DNA of 64,000 nucleotides from Sulfolobus acidocaldarius SUSAZ (GCA_000508305.1 CP006977.1:1830621-1894620); one strand, 5' to 3'. Shown: positions 21,301-32,607, counted from the first letter of the stretch. Numbers and translations are program-made. Notes: a model not told the origin generated them from the letters alone.

Positions 21301-24300
21301 CAATCCCTTTTGGGATGCATCCAAAAAGTACCGTAAAATCAATACAACTGTTATATCTACCTTTCAATCCCTTTTGGGATGCATCACAAGTATGGAATGG
21401 TTTGGTTGCATTTGGTAATGATGTCCTTTCAATCCCTTTTGGGATGCATCATTTTTTCGTATGGGTTACCGTTTGACGTTGGCTTTACCATCTTTCAATC
21501 CCTTTTGGGATGCATCGTAAGAGAGATTCATTTTTCTGAGTGGGGTGAGATGAACTTTCAATCCCTTTTGGGATGCATCAACACACACGTTATAGTTTTA
21601 AATCACTGAGTGAATTATTTAATGCTTTCAATCCCTTTTGGGATGCATCCAACATACTTCTGTTAGTTTCAACTGGTATAGATAGCAAAAGCTTTCAATC
21701 CCTTTTGGGATGCATCTTAATTGTGTCATTCTGAGTCACCCTCAACCCATAGCGTAGCTTTCAATCCCTTTTGGGATGCATCATGTATTCGTATACGAGG
21801 TACTAGGGAAACTTATATACACTTTCAATCCCTTTTGGGATGCATCGACAGATATGGTAGTGGATGCCTATGGAATTGAAAGTCTTATCTTTCAATCCCT
21901 TTTGGGATGCATCCAATGACATGGATAGTGAAGATAATAAGAATATATAAAAACTTTCAATCCCTTTTGGGATGCATCTTAACTACCCCCACAATAGCTG
22001 CTGATGGAAGACTTGAGTGCTTTCAATCCCTTTTGGGATGCATCCAAATATAATGTGAAGACAACATTGCGTAATACCAACTTATATCTTTCAATCCCTT
22101 TTGGGATGCATCACTATTATAGAGGGCAATGCGAGGAGGAAGGTTTGTTATCTTTCAATCCCTTTTGGGATGCATCTAATCCTTTCACCTAAATATCGAG
22201 ATACTATTATATCTTCTTCTCTTTCAATCCCTTTTGGGATGCATCAAGAAATAAGAGCGAGAAACAAAACGAAAAACGAAATCATCTTTCAATCCCTTTT
22301 GGGATGCATCTAGAGAAGGGTCTTCTAGAAAGAAGACCGGTAAAGAACTTTCAATCCCTTTTGGGATGCATCATGCACGTATTGCGAATAATGCAACGTG
22401 TGGCACTGTGACATTCTTTCAATCCCTTTTGGGATGCATCCATGGTCTCACACCCTCTGTGCTAAATGCTTAATCATCTCTCTTTCAATCCCTTTTGGGA
22501 TGCATCAGGGGAAAACAAGAGTATATGAGTTTAGTGATGGTATCTTCTTTCAATCCCTTTTGGGATGCATCCAGAAAGAGGCTAAGAACAGTAGGTTAGC
22601 GCGCGTAACCTCCTTTCAATCCCTTTTGGGATGCATCACGATGTAATGAGGCATTACAGAAAAGCAGATGAAGAGACTGGCTTTCAATCCCTTTTGGGAT
22701 GCATCAGCACCTGCTAAAGCGACACTATTGTTGTAAGGATCCCCTTTCAATCCCTTTTGGGATGCATCGAGCAAGTTGCAGTTAATCGCTCAATGCTGAA
22801 GATAAGGCTTTCAATCCCTTTTGGGATGCATCATATAAGGGGAGATATATATTGTATATTACAATTTCACTCTTTCAATCCCTTTTGGGATGCATCCCAC
22901 AAATGAAGGCGAAAATATACGCGTTAAGTGAGAGGAACTTTCAATCCCTTTTGGGATGCATCTTGGTCGATACCTTGAGGTTTTGAAATACGTAAGTACT
23001 TTCAATCCCTTTTGGGATGCATCTTGGTCGATACCTTGAGGTTTTGAAATACGTAAGTACTTTCAATCCCTTTTGGGATGCATCAAAACCAAATTCAAAC
23101 CCCGCGGGTGTTGGGGGTTTTTCCTTTCAATCCCTTTTGGGATGCATCAAATGTATATAATCTTGTTATTCAGCCAGCGTATGATGAGTACGTGTTGACT
23201 TTCAATCCCTTTTGGGATGCATCATATACGATTTCCAAATAAGGAGTAAAAGTAGAGAGGGTTCTTTCAATCCCTTTTGGGATGCATCCAGCGTTACCGT
23301 CAGACCCAGATTTCGCCCAAGCGTTTAACTTTCAATCCCTTTTGGGATGCATCTCGAATATTGAAGTGAGAATCATAAATTATTAATACACACTTTCAAT
23401 CCCTTTTGGGATGCATCGTGGGAGATTCGTGAAATTGCATGGAAGATGTTGGCGGAAGCTTTCAATCCCTTTTGGGATGCATCTAAAAAATTGTTAAGGC
23501 TGGCAAATCTTGAAAAGGTACCCTTTCAATCCCTTTTGGGATGCATCATGATGGAACATGGTGTAATTATGCATGAGATTGTCGACTTTCAATCCCTTTT
23601 GGGATGCATCAATATCCTTACCTTTTGCACCGTCCACTCCATAACTTCGTCTTTCAATCCCTTTTGGGATGCATCTTGATTTTGCGTTTGATTCAGAGGT
23701 ATTATACTACAAGGATATCAACTTTCAATCCCTTTTGGGATGCATCTATATTTTATTTCAACTTTTAAGCGTTTAACTTTTTATTATTATCTTTCAATCC
23801 CTTTTGGGATGCATCAACGTTACAATGATGGTAAGTGGAGATTATATTAAGTACGCTTTCAATCCCTTTTGGGATGCATCAATGGATGTCGATGAAGCTG
23901 TCTCAAAGGTTCATGTTGTTTCTTTCAATCCCTTTTGGGATGCATCAGCCAGCTGCGCTTTTTGAGATAATTGCGTCAATTCAAGCTTTCAATCCCTTTT
24001 GGGATGCATCATTGAATAAGATTGAACCTCCTGATTTAGGAGATAACTTTCAATCCCTTTTGGGATGCATCATTGACCGGAAACAAACCATCATTATCAT
24101 TACTTGATGCTTTCAATCCCTTTTGGGATGCATCAAAAATATTAAGTCAATATGAAGAGCCGCGTTATGCTAACTTTCAATCCCTTTTGGGATGCATCAT
24201 ATTACAATCACCATGAAGGTAAAACAGTTGGATGAAACTTTCAATCCCTTTTGGGATGCATCAAACTGAGGCACAAATAAGACGTGAGTTAACAGTATAT

Positions 24301-26267
24301 CACTTTCAATCCCTTTTGGGATGCATCATTTAAAATGAATACTATAATATATTCCACTCAATTATATCTTTCAATCCCTTTTGGGATGCATCCAATACCT
24401 TCCAATATTAGCCACTGTAGCAATAGTAATACTTTCAATCCCTTTTGGGATGCATCCAATACCTTCCAATATTAGCCACTGTAGCAATAGTAATACTTTC
24501 AATCCCTTTTGGGATGCATCTGCAATTTTTACATGTCATATTTAGTATTTAGTATTCACCTTTCAATCCCTTTTGGGATGCATCCGTCATATGTAGCGCA
24601 ATGCGTAGCACTTGGCGGAACAACCCTTTCAATCCCTTTTGGGATGCATCATAATAACCCAATGGAATGGTATGTAAAAATGATACTTTCAATCCCTTTT
24701 GGGATGCATCGGATTGAAAGTTATGACAAAGGAGGTTGATATTGAGGGTTTTAGACTTTCAATCCCTTTTGGGATGCATCACGATGGTAGAGAAATTGTT
24801 TTATGCGGGGGTGATTAATGACTTTCAATCCCTTTTGGGATGCATCCCCAACGGGCACGGGGAGTTTTTCAGACGTCCCTAAGCCCTTTCAATCCCTTTT
24901 GGGATGCATCAAGTTCTTTCGCAACTTCAACATTCTGCGCCGGCTCCAACTTTCAATCCCTTTTGGGATGCATCCGTGGCGCTTAAGGCTTAATATATTT
25001 TAAGGCTTAACCTTTCAATCCCTTTTGGGATGCATCTTTATAGTTGCTGTGGATGCAGACATTTGGGTCATGATATCTTTCAATCCCTTTTGGGATGCAT
25101 CCCGGGACTAAGTATATCATGGGGATAAAAAAATGAACTTTCAATCCCTTTTGGGATGCATCAAAGACAGAACTAATGATGTAAATGTAAATAACTACTT
25201 AAACTTTCAATCCCTTTTGGGATGCATCAGAAGTAAGCGTTCTATCTTGCAACGTCACTATAAACTCGCTTTCAATCCCTTTTGGGATGCATCAGATGAA
25301 GTCAGGATCTCCATAGTTAAATGGCACAACAATAATAACCTTTCAATCCCTTTTGGGATGCATCATTTAGTAGTAGCAATTAACATAATAGTATTTTCTC
25401 CTTTTCTTTCAATCCCTTTTGGGATGCATCCAGAAATAGATTTCTGGGGTTGTTACCGCATACTTTGGTGCTTTCAATCCCTTTTGGGATGCATCCACAA
25501 ATAAGGCAGGGGTTTTACAACGAACAGCAAATAAACTTTCAATCCCTTTTGGGATGCATCTGATTTTCAGTCAGAAATATTGCTCTATAAGGATATTAGC
25601 TTTCAATCCCTTTTGGGATGCATCCTAGAGGATATGGGAGCCCCGCCAGATGTTGTCGACTTTCAATCCCTTTTGGGATGCATCAGAGTTTCGGCAATCG
25701 CCCAACAGGCACTAGCCGTGTGGGACTTTCAATCCCTTTTGGGATGCATCTTATATAATGCGTAGTGCCGTTGATGAGAACATTTATATGCTTTCAATCC
25801 CTTTTGGGATGCATCAGGTTATGAAGTGGGGTATCAAAGTTGTGAAGATAACGAACTTTCAATCCCTTTTGGGATGCATCCCTTTTTTCAATTCATCAGC
25901 ACTCAGGTTACTAAATACTCTTTCAATCCCTTTTGGGATGCATCATCATTGTAGCGGTTATATAATTTAAATAGCCATATGCACCTTTCAATCCCTTTTG
26001 GGATGCATCAGAATTTATTACGAGTTGGATAATAATTGCAGAAATATCTTTCAATCCCTTTTGGGATGCATCATAGCCGATTGCAACATTTTCTACGTTT
26101 GCAGTATCTGTCTTTCAATCCCTTTTGGGATGCATCTAGGTCACACTGTTTTAAGCAGCCTAGAGACAGGGTTTAACTTTCAATCCCTTTTGGGATGCAT
26201 CTTGGCGAAGGCGCAGTTAGAATGGGAAGATTTAAAAATGTTCTTTCAATCCCTTTTGGGATGCATC
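15348..26267 (-). CRISPR. CRISPR array 1, about 170 repeats
   Basis: A 25-base repeat starting CTTTCAATCC and ending GGGATGCATC (plus strand) recurs about every 64 bases, with unique spacers mostly 36-42 bases. Read on the minus strand the repeat ends in ATTGAAAG, the 8-base 5' handle known from Sulfolobales crRNAs, so transcription is leftward. The leader is on the right (26268-26701), shared with array 2. The far-left repeat carries a substitution (CTTTCC), as expected at the old end. Two spacers are duplicated in tandem (22963/23024 and 24393/24457). I counted 48 repeats in the first 3 kb and extrapolated the total. Confidence 0.98.
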
Positions 26268-26701
26268 TGATGTGTTTATTAATCTCTTTCCTTATTTTCT
26301 CCTTCTCTGCTAATAAGTTTTACTTTTTTTCCTACTTTTCTCATCCTACCCTATTTCCTAGTAATTTTCTTTCCCTTTTTTGGTTGGATGGTCCTTTAAT
26401 TGAATTGAAAGTTATGGAGTGTTTTTAAACGTTTAATTTGTGAAGAGATTTTCAAACCTTCCGCATTGAGACTCGAAATTTCACGTTTTTATTACCAACA
26501 TGAAAATAGAACTCCCTCCTTATAATTAATTTAAACTAAAGTACTATCATAGTAATATCACGTTAAAAAATCATTAAAAAATGATGGAATATAAGAAAAG
26601 AAATTCACAAGAAGAAACAAATAACCTTTTAAAGACATTTAAATAAACACGAAACCACCTAAAAACACACCAAACAAAAAATAAAAAATTTTCAACACAA
26701 A
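26268..26701 (-). promoter_or_regulatory. CRISPR leader of array 1
   Basis: 434 bases between the last perfect repeat and the cas4 stop codon, nearly identical to 52617-53050 beside array 2 (one visible difference, GGTCCTTT versus GGTCTTTT). On the minus strand a TATA-like ACTTATTAGC lies at about 26309-26317, placing the transcript start some 20 bases before the first repeat. The array-proximal part is strongly purine-rich on the transcribed-sense strand. No gene is seen here. New spacers should enter at 26267. Confidence 0.85.
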
Positions 26702-26702
26702 A

Positions 26703-27272
26703 CTAGATTTCTCTCTCATAAAACTTTCCTACTTTAACTGGTTTGCAATAATTGAAAAATCCACAGTTTTTGCACTTTTTGGCAGGCTGAATTACTTTAA
26801 TCTTTTCGTTTTTATTCTTTTGTATACTTCTTATTTTATTTATCATTTTCTCTATGTAGTCCTTATCTTGGGTAGTGTACGGTATTCTAACTATTCTTTT
26901 TAAAGGTATGTAGTAAAGGTAGGCCTCTTTAACTATCATGTTAAGCTTTTCCATGATGTAGGAGTAAAATATTAGTTGAAACTTATGGTCTAAAGAAACT
27001 CTTTTACTATTCTTGAGGTCTAACGGAGAGTTGTAATAAGAAAACTTTAGGATATAATCTGGTACTCCAACTAGATCCTTATATCTGAGCACTGGTTTTT
27101 TGATTATTTCCTTAGCCTTAAGTGTTGGGTAGAGGAAACTCATAATTTTCTCTTTATCTACTTCATCTCCTTCGATCATGGCTTCAGTTGTTCTCTCTTC
27201 AAAGCCGAGACTCTCTATTTGAATAATTGCAGGACAGAAGACGTAATGTTTTATTGTAATCCCGCTAATCAT
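26703..27272 (-). CDS. cas4: Cas4, Fe-S cluster exonuclease for spacer processing
   Basis: 189 residues. RecB-type nuclease motifs GVPDYI (D72) and LDLKNSK (D85, K87) are followed by a Gln-containing QLIFYSY helix. The four cluster cysteines fit C13 (YVFCPA), C167, C170 and C176 (CKNCGFFNYC). Cas4 trims prespacers and selects PAM ends for Cas1-Cas2. The stop codon lies one base from the 434-bp leader and the gene reads toward the array. AT-rich TATA-like sequence sits just upstream of the ATG. It is separated from cas1-cas2 by array 1. Confidence 0.93.
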   Translation of the reverse strand: MISGITIKHYVFCPAIIQIESLGFEERTTEAMIEGDEVDKEKIMSFLYPTLKAKEIIKKPVLRYKDLVGVPDYILKFSYYNSPLDLKNSKRVSLDHKFQLIFYSYIMEKLNMIVKEAYLYYIPLKRIVRIPYTTQDKDYIEKMINKIRSIQKNKNEKIKVIQPAKKCKNCGFFNYCKPVKVGKFYEREI

Positions 27273-27514
27273 AATATAATATAGTCTAAGTCTTTTATAT
27301 TCAATAAGGAGTCTACGGTAAATAGTCTACCTTTTCTCAACTTTCTGGGGGATTAGGCAAAAGGCTTTTACAACAAAGGTTTAACTTTAGAGGTCAAAGT
27401 AGTTGCTTATCTTTCATTAAACGACACAAAAAAGGGTTCATGAAGTTAAACATTTTTAGTTATATCTATAAGGCAAAAATTCATGAAATTAGTAAATTTT
27501 ATTCATTACTATTC

Positions 27515-27693
27515 TACCTATGAGTGAAATCTTGGCTTAACATTTACCTTAAAAGGGAAGAGATAATTTGGGTGAGTAAATCAAACCTATTCACGTTCTC
27601 ATCCTCATAAAATAAACTCGTCCTCACCCTAAAAATACTTTTCCACAAAAAGAAAATTCAATTTATATCAAATAACAAAATTGTTGTCCACAC
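27515..27693 (-). mobile_element. End fragment of the island IS family
   Basis: Matches 36551-36725: GTGAAATCTTGGCTTAACA, the CTCGTCCTCACCCTAAAAAT region and the terminal ATTGTTGTCCACAC at 27693. Only the 5' (transposase start) end of the element remains. It ends about 80 bases before the csa1 start. From 27273 to 27514 I see no gene. Confidence 0.7.
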
Positions 27694-27740
27694 TCCTACC
27701 TATTCCCAAAAGGAGTTAAAGCATTTAATTTGTCTAATAA

Positions 27741-27749
27741 ATATTTATT
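27741..27749 (+). promoter_or_regulatory. TATA box of csa1
   Basis: ATATTTATT centred about 26 bases before the ATG at 27772, implying a leaderless transcript typical of Sulfolobales. Confidence 0.45.
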
Positions 27750-27771
27750 CTCCTTTTTCTCTATTTTATAT

Positions 27772-28635
27772 ATGTTCTTTACACTAACTGATGTATTGTT
27801 GATGGCTAAAAGAGTTAGACTTAGCCCTAAGACAGTTTCAGAGGAATTGAGAGGATGGCACTGGAATGAACCGCCAATATATTACTCCTCCACTAATTTC
27901 TTAAACGTCTCCGACCTAACTAATGGCTTCTGCGAAACGGGACGCTACGTGTACTTGAAACATAAGGGAATTAAGCCTGAGATTCCTGAAGGAGCTAACG
28001 ACATTCATTACGTTTACGCTGAAGGAATACAGACAATAAAGAGGTTAATATATGAAGAAGGAGAAAACATGAGTGGAAGTAGGCTTAGAACTTTAATGAC
28101 TGACGAATTTTATAGGATCATGAGGAACGTTCATGACGTTGAAAAGGCTAAGGTTTTGTGGGATCATATAACTAACATTTACTCAGCTGAAATAGATAAA
28201 TATAGGGCTAAGCAGTTCTTAACCAGAGAGTCTTTAGCATCTCTAGTAATTCCTTTTTACGTTGAATATACAATAGATGGTTCATTTATAGGATTACAAA
28301 ATAACATTAGGGTCGACGCTTTTGTTCCACTAATTCCGCTAATAGCTGAGATGAAGACTGGAAGGCAGAGAAAAGCTCACGAACTTTCATTAGCGGGCTA
28401 TGCTCTAGCTATAGAGAGCCAGTTTGAGATCCCGATCGATTTTGGAAATTTATGTTACGTTCTAGTTGACAAGAGTGTATCAACAAACTGTAAGCTAATT
28501 CACATTTCAGACTCTCTAAGGGACGAATTCTTAGAAGTTAGAGATAGGGGGTTTGAAGCGATGGAAACTGATCCGGGAATGCCTAAGAAATGTGATGAGA
28601 CTTGTCCGTATTTAAGGTATTGCAACAAATTGTAG
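27772..28635 (+). CDS. csa1: Csa1 (Cas4-2 family), type I-A adaptation protein
   Basis: 287 residues from the ATG at 27772; the frame is open 14 codons further (27730), but MFFTLTDVLLMAKR is the family-type start and the TATA box spacing supports it. The Cas4/RecB-like core includes RVDAFVPLIPLIAEMKTGR, with D and E-x-K (AEMKTG) as nuclease motifs, and HELSLAGYALAIE. C-terminal cysteines CDETCPYLRYC would hold an Fe-S cluster. Csa1 works with Cas1, Cas2 and Cas4 in spacer uptake. Here it is a single gene, opposite in direction to cas4. Confidence 0.92.
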   Translation: MFFTLTDVLLMAKRVRLSPKTVSEELRGWHWNEPPIYYSSTNFLNVSDLTNGFCETGRYVYLKHKGIKPEIPEGANDIHYVYAEGIQTIKRLIYEEGENMSGSRLRTLMTDEFYRIMRNVHDVEKAKVLWDHITNIYSAEIDKYRAKQFLTRESLASLVIPFYVEYTIDGSFIGLQNNIRVDAFVPLIPLIAEMKTGRQRKAHELSLAGYALAIESQFEIPIDFGNLCYVLVDKSVSTNCKLIHISDSLRDEFLEVRDRGFEAMETDPGMPKKCDETCPYLRYCNKL

Positions 28636-28737
28636 GAATTTTAGTCAAAAAGCGATCATTACATCAATTGTATAACTCCCTAAAAGCATTATTTTAAAGT
28701 TTTATCTCTGTATTAAGATTTCTCATTATCTGCTAGA

Positions 28738-29410
28738 GTGTGGACAAGAATTTCATCCACCTCCATAATTTTATTCTGACTAATGCTTATTTCGAGTAAA
28801 TAGAATTGTTAGGAAGAACACTTTCAACCACCTCATTATGCTCCTTACCGAGTTCCAAGGGAAGTGAAAAACCCGCCAGCCTATGTTTCAAGCTTCTAAA
28901 CACTACCACTAATCTTACCAAATTTCTCGACCTAGTGCTTAGCGAATAAGTTGAACGAGTTGTACGCTCTATCGCGTACATGACCTTATCCCTCCAATTC
29001 TCCAGGTTAACGTCATCAATATTACGTAAACGTGATGACCACCCTAATGAAGAAAGCCCAGACTCTGCCTAACAACCCAAATACTCGCCATTAATCCTCA
29101 AAACCCTAGTCTCATCAACAAGTAAGTGTCCATTTACAACGTCAAGCTTAAACTCATAACTTTAGCCAATATGTGAAGATAGTAAAGCAAGGTAGTGTGA
29201 GGCAAAGAGGTCCTCCAACCAGCTCAACAAGTAGCTGATGAAATCTCGTCTAGTGTGTAAAATGTTAGCTTAACCTTAAAAGAGATAATTTGGGTGAGGA
29301 AATCAAACCTATTCACGTTATCACCCTCATAAATAACTCACCCTCACCCTAAAAATACTTTTCTAGATGAAATTCAATTTATCTCAAAATAACAAAATTC
29401 TTGTTGACAC
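28738..29410 (-). mobile_element. Degenerate full-length IS of the island family
   Basis: About 673 bp between GTGTGGACAAGAATTTC at 28738 and AAATTCTTGTTGACAC at 29410. The internal transposase region (minus strand) is full of stops, so no product is expected. It lies between the 3' ends of csa1 and cas3''. Confidence 0.75.
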
Positions 29411-29412
29411 TG

Positions 29413-29682
29413 CTACACGCAGTACGCACATTCCATCGGATGCCTTCACCGAGTGTGATTAGGACAACGCTGATTACCATGGGTCAACACATCACCTGTG
29501 TGAGCCGTGATATTTTTACTTTCACTCAGAAAAAATAATTTTGTCTAGTCGAGACGTGATACCCACTGAAAAATAAGTGGAGAAAGCTCGAAAAATGAAG
29601 AAGACGCAATAATAAGAAGAAAGAGAAGGAGACGAGAAGCGGGAGGAAAAAAGGGAAAAAGAGAGGAGAAAAAAATCCCATC
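29413..29682 (-). terminator. Pyrimidine-rich tract after the cas3 operon
   Basis: On the minus strand, directly after the cas3'' stop, comes GGATGGGATTTTTTTCTCC followed by some 100 nearly all-pyrimidine bases with several T-runs (29680-29580). This is a convincing archaeal termination zone. The remainder (29413-29570) has no recognisable gene. Confidence 0.5.
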
Positions 29683-30354
29683 CTAAAATTTTAGAAACTT
29701 CTTGTACTCGCTAATTAAATTATTCATCGCGTTACCTTTCCTATTCTGGTTCGCAGTAATCGTATCTGCTATCATTAATGGTCCTACCAGAATAACGTAA
29801 TGGATGTAGTCCTCGTTAAAGGCTCCTTTTAACTCATTTACAGCTTTAGAGAGGCTCAACTTCTCCAACTCCCTCAACAGGTCGAGGGTCTTCTGAGGGT
29901 TTATGTTCAAGTATTTCGCCACCTCATCTATGTCCTTTTCACATCCGTGATAGAACTCATAATACCGTTCATTACTCGGAATCAGAAGCTCATTCTTTTT
30001 CCTATCACCCATAGCCTCATGGTGACTCAACGCGGCAATTGCTGATATAGATGCTAACTTATCATTCCCTATTTTTAAATCATTTATTAACCTCCACACG
30101 ATGTATCCACTAAAAATCTCATGGCCATAGTAATTACTAGCTTCTAGCTGATAGTAAATAGAGGTCTTACCGATATCGTGGAAACCTGAAGCTATCCTCA
30201 CCGCTTTCTCTACGTCCTCTACACTCGCGTTTAACCTCTTGGACAGGATAGGTACTACTTGATGGAGGAAGTTCCTCTCTAATACCTTCACAGTGCCAAT
30301 TGCGTGTTGCTGGAAGGTCTCCTTATTTTTGAAAGCCCAACACTCAGTTTTCAT
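29683..30354 (-). CDS. cas3'': Cas3'' HD nuclease of type I-A
   Basis: 223 residues. HD-domain ligands are visible: H17 (QQHAIG), H59-D60 in GFHDIGK, H78 (YYGHEIFSGY), H111-H112 (LSHHEA). The C-terminal IADTI supplies a late Asp. In type I-A systems the nuclease and helicase of Cas3 are separate proteins; this one degrades the displaced DNA strand. The ATG overlaps the end of cas3' by 4 bases (translational coupling). Confidence 0.93.
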   Translation of the reverse strand: MKTECWAFKNKETFQQHAIGTVKVLERNFLHQVVPILSKRLNASVEDVEKAVRIASGFHDIGKTSIYYQLEASNYYGHEIFSGYIVWRLINDLKIGNDKLASISAIAALSHHEAMGDRKKNELLIPSNERYYEFYHGCEKDIDEVAKYLNINPQKTLDLLRELEKLSLSKAVNELKGAFNEDYIHYVILVGPLMIADTITANQNRKGNAMNNLISEYKKFLKF

Positions 30355-32189
30355 AATCTCAAACCTAATTCTTCATTGTAGTTTCTAGGGTCTACGTGGA
30401 AGGCTACTAACATGTATTTCTCCTTTCCATTCCCGTAATAGGGTGTGAGTTCACCGTTCCCTTTCTTCACGAAGACGTTCGTGTAGTTACTACATAAGCA
30501 TCTCCTGTCTCTCAAGTACCTTCTAGGGAAGCAATCCTCAACTACGGTTACTGTATCTACACCATTTCCCTCGTCAACGCTGAACTTCTCGAAGAATGCC
30601 TTAACGCATTCCTGGTCCTCGATAGAGCGCAAGAAGTAATCTCCATCTACTGATATCAAATCGTCGTGGCTTTTAGGAATCTCAGTCGCCAGACTAACCA
30701 CGAAGGAGTCTGTCAGAGAGCAGTAGTCGCTTAAGATCTCCTTTAACTGCTGTTTCGTAGAAAAGAAGTTGAAGTCCAGATGGGTCAACTTGTCATACAG
30801 TTCCCTTTGTTTGTAATCGAATGGAACGGTATTGTAAACGCGTTCGATAATTTCACTATAGCCTTCCGCATTGCCACATCCGTAAGGGTGTTTGAAGCAT
30901 ATTATTCCATTTTTCCCCTTGATCTCATTCATCGTTCTCTCAACCTCTTCCTTGCTGTAAGGATAGTACTTGTCGTCCTCTATAATGTATATTCTTCCTT
31001 CTCCTTCCCTATTCCTCAAGATCCTTCCAGCCCTCTGAACTAAGGAAAATATTGGAGCCTGTTCAGTTATGAGGACGTCGTAATCCAGGTTTACACCGAC
31101 CTCTATAACTTGCGTCGCTACAACTATCCTCTTAAAACCTTTCCCTCTCTTATCCTTTTCCTTAAACCTGGAGTGAATCAATGAAACATCCTCGTATTTT
31201 TGCTTCAACTTCTCGTAAACTTCTATTGCGCCATCAACAGTGTTCATGACTATTAAGATCTTCTCATCCTTGTGAGCGTTAACTATTTCCTCTAATTTCT
31301 CCTTCTTTATTACCTCAATTGGCACGTAAGGCGTCCTGAATTCCTTGTCTGCTATTTCCACCAACGTGAAATTTATATCGTTATCTAGGTCGCATTCGTA
31401 TTCCCTAATCTCGTCCTTCTCTTCTTCTCCTCTTTCTCCTATCTCTCTACAGTTATACTTCTTCTCAGCGTCGCCGAAATTCCTCACTACCTCTATTTTC
31501 ACTACCTCTTTCCCCCACTTAGCTATATTCTTCACTATCTCGCTGTCTATTGCTTTACTAGAAGACGCTGAGGACAGTATCATGTTGACTCCATGCCTAG
31601 CTAAAACGCTGACGCTGGCGAGAAGCGACGCCCACGAATTACCTTCTCTCATTAAGTGATATTCGTCGAAGTGGACAATCGAAGTGAATATTGAGAACCT
31701 TGGAATATCGTAATGCCCATGGACCGAGAAAGGCTCTCCAACGCTTCCCTTGAATAAATTCATGAGGAAAGAGTCATAAGTGGTAATGACGAAGTCAGCC
31801 AAGAAATTAGGTGTTTTAGTCTCTGAGGGGGCGAAGGAGTACTGAACTCCGTAGCTTAACTGCGCCTCCCTAGCTTTCTCCTCGATATCCCAGATTAGCG
31901 TCTTAGTAGGAACCACGTGAATTATCCTAGAGAAAGTGGTAGTAACGTTTTCTTTCAAATACTTAGCTAAGGTTAGGGAGAGAGTTGTCTTGCCATAACC
32001 TGTTGGGAAGTTAAGGATGAAGTTAACATCTTTACATTCTGAAAGCTTCCTATCATTTATTTTCTTGTCGCTATCCCTACAGTTAAGTATATCCCAGAAC
32101 TTATCAACGCCTAATCTCATTAGATCAGCTCGTCTCCAGATCCTATGAAAGTCTGTTTTTAAAGTTAACGCATGACAAATCATCAACAC
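30351..32189 (-). CDS. cas3': Cas3' helicase of type I-A
   Basis: 612 residues. Superfamily 2 motifs: Walker A FPTGYGKTT (61-69), VVPTKTLIWD (Ia), FDEYH (D175-H178, the DExH box), SSAS (III), VATQVIEVGVNLDYDVL (V) and QRAGRILR (VI). It unwinds target DNA for Cas3''. The start is uncertain: GTG at 32189 or ATG at 32183, with a TTTAAAAA stretch just inside the gene that could instead promote a shorter form. It is split from cas8a2 by 418 bp, so it may be transcribed separately. Confidence 0.94.
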   Translation of the reverse strand: MLMICHALTLKTDFHRIWRRADLMRLGVDKFWDILNCRDSDKKINDRKLSECKDVNFILNFPTGYGKTTLSLTLAKYLKENVTTTFSRIIHVVPTKTLIWDIEEKAREAQLSYGVQYSFAPSETKTPNFLADFVITTYDSFLMNLFKGSVGEPFSVHGHYDIPRFSIFTSIVHFDEYHLMREGNSWASLLASVSVLARHGVNMILSSASSSKAIDSEIVKNIAKWGKEVVKIEVVRNFGDAEKKYNCREIGERGEEEKDEIREYECDLDNDINFTLVEIADKEFRTPYVPIEVIKKEKLEEIVNAHKDEKILIVMNTVDGAIEVYEKLKQKYEDVSLIHSRFKEKDKRGKGFKRIVVATQVIEVGVNLDYDVLITEQAPIFSLVQRAGRILRNREGEGRIYIIEDDKYYPYSKEEVERTMNEIKGKNGIICFKHPYGCGNAEGYSEIIERVYNTVPFDYKQRELYDKLTHLDFNFFSTKQQLKEILSDYCSLTDSFVVSLATEIPKSHDDLISVDGDYFLRSIEDQECVKAFFEKFSVDEGNGVDTVTVVEDCFPRRYLRDRRCLCSNYTNVFVKKGNGELTPYYGNGKEKYMLVAFHVDPRNYNEELGLRL

Positions 32190-32607
32190 ATTTCTTCAAC
32201 ACATAGTGTTTCTGACGTAAATAGATTTCCTCACGTCCTTGAATTTGGTCTTCATCTCTATCTAGAACTTTGATTTTATTGTTATTACCATCATCATTAC
32301 TATTTTTTGTTTTGTGCTATAATCCATTTTGCCGAAATCTTCTCGTTTATAATCAACAAACTTCATGACGTCCTAAGGCGACATTAATTCTACAGTGATT
32401 AATGAGTATACTCAAGTTGAATAAAAAATAATTGCTTATTTCTCGTTTTGTTTTTTCTCTCTTTTCCCTCTTCCTCTTGTGACTTCTATAAAGACTAAGT
32501 TAAAATGGCTAAGATCTTCTACTCCTCATCTTTACTTCCACTGCCGCAGAGTTTTTCAGTAATAATTCACTCGTTGACTGCACATAGCTTGACAATCACA
32601 TTACCCC
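32190..32607. other. 418-bp gap inside the type I-A locus
   Basis: No gene or element is recognised. The minus strand after cas8a2 has A/G-rich sequence. On the plus strand the run TTTTGTTTTTTCTCTCTTTTCCC (32446-32468) is pyrimidine-rich. It could hold the cas3' promoter near 32230-32190. Confidence 0.35.

Noticed and set aside
15429-26428. Many plus-strand frames repeating FQSLLGCI, LSIPFGMH or FNPFWDAS (and minus-strand DASQKGLKV, CIPKGIER), also at 48350-52777
   Set aside because: These are translations of the CRISPR repeat in each frame, not proteins.
29570-29682. Purine-rich plus-strand stretch as a basic coding region
   Set aside because: No start or sustained frame; on the other strand it directly follows the cas3'' stop as a T/C-rich termination zone.
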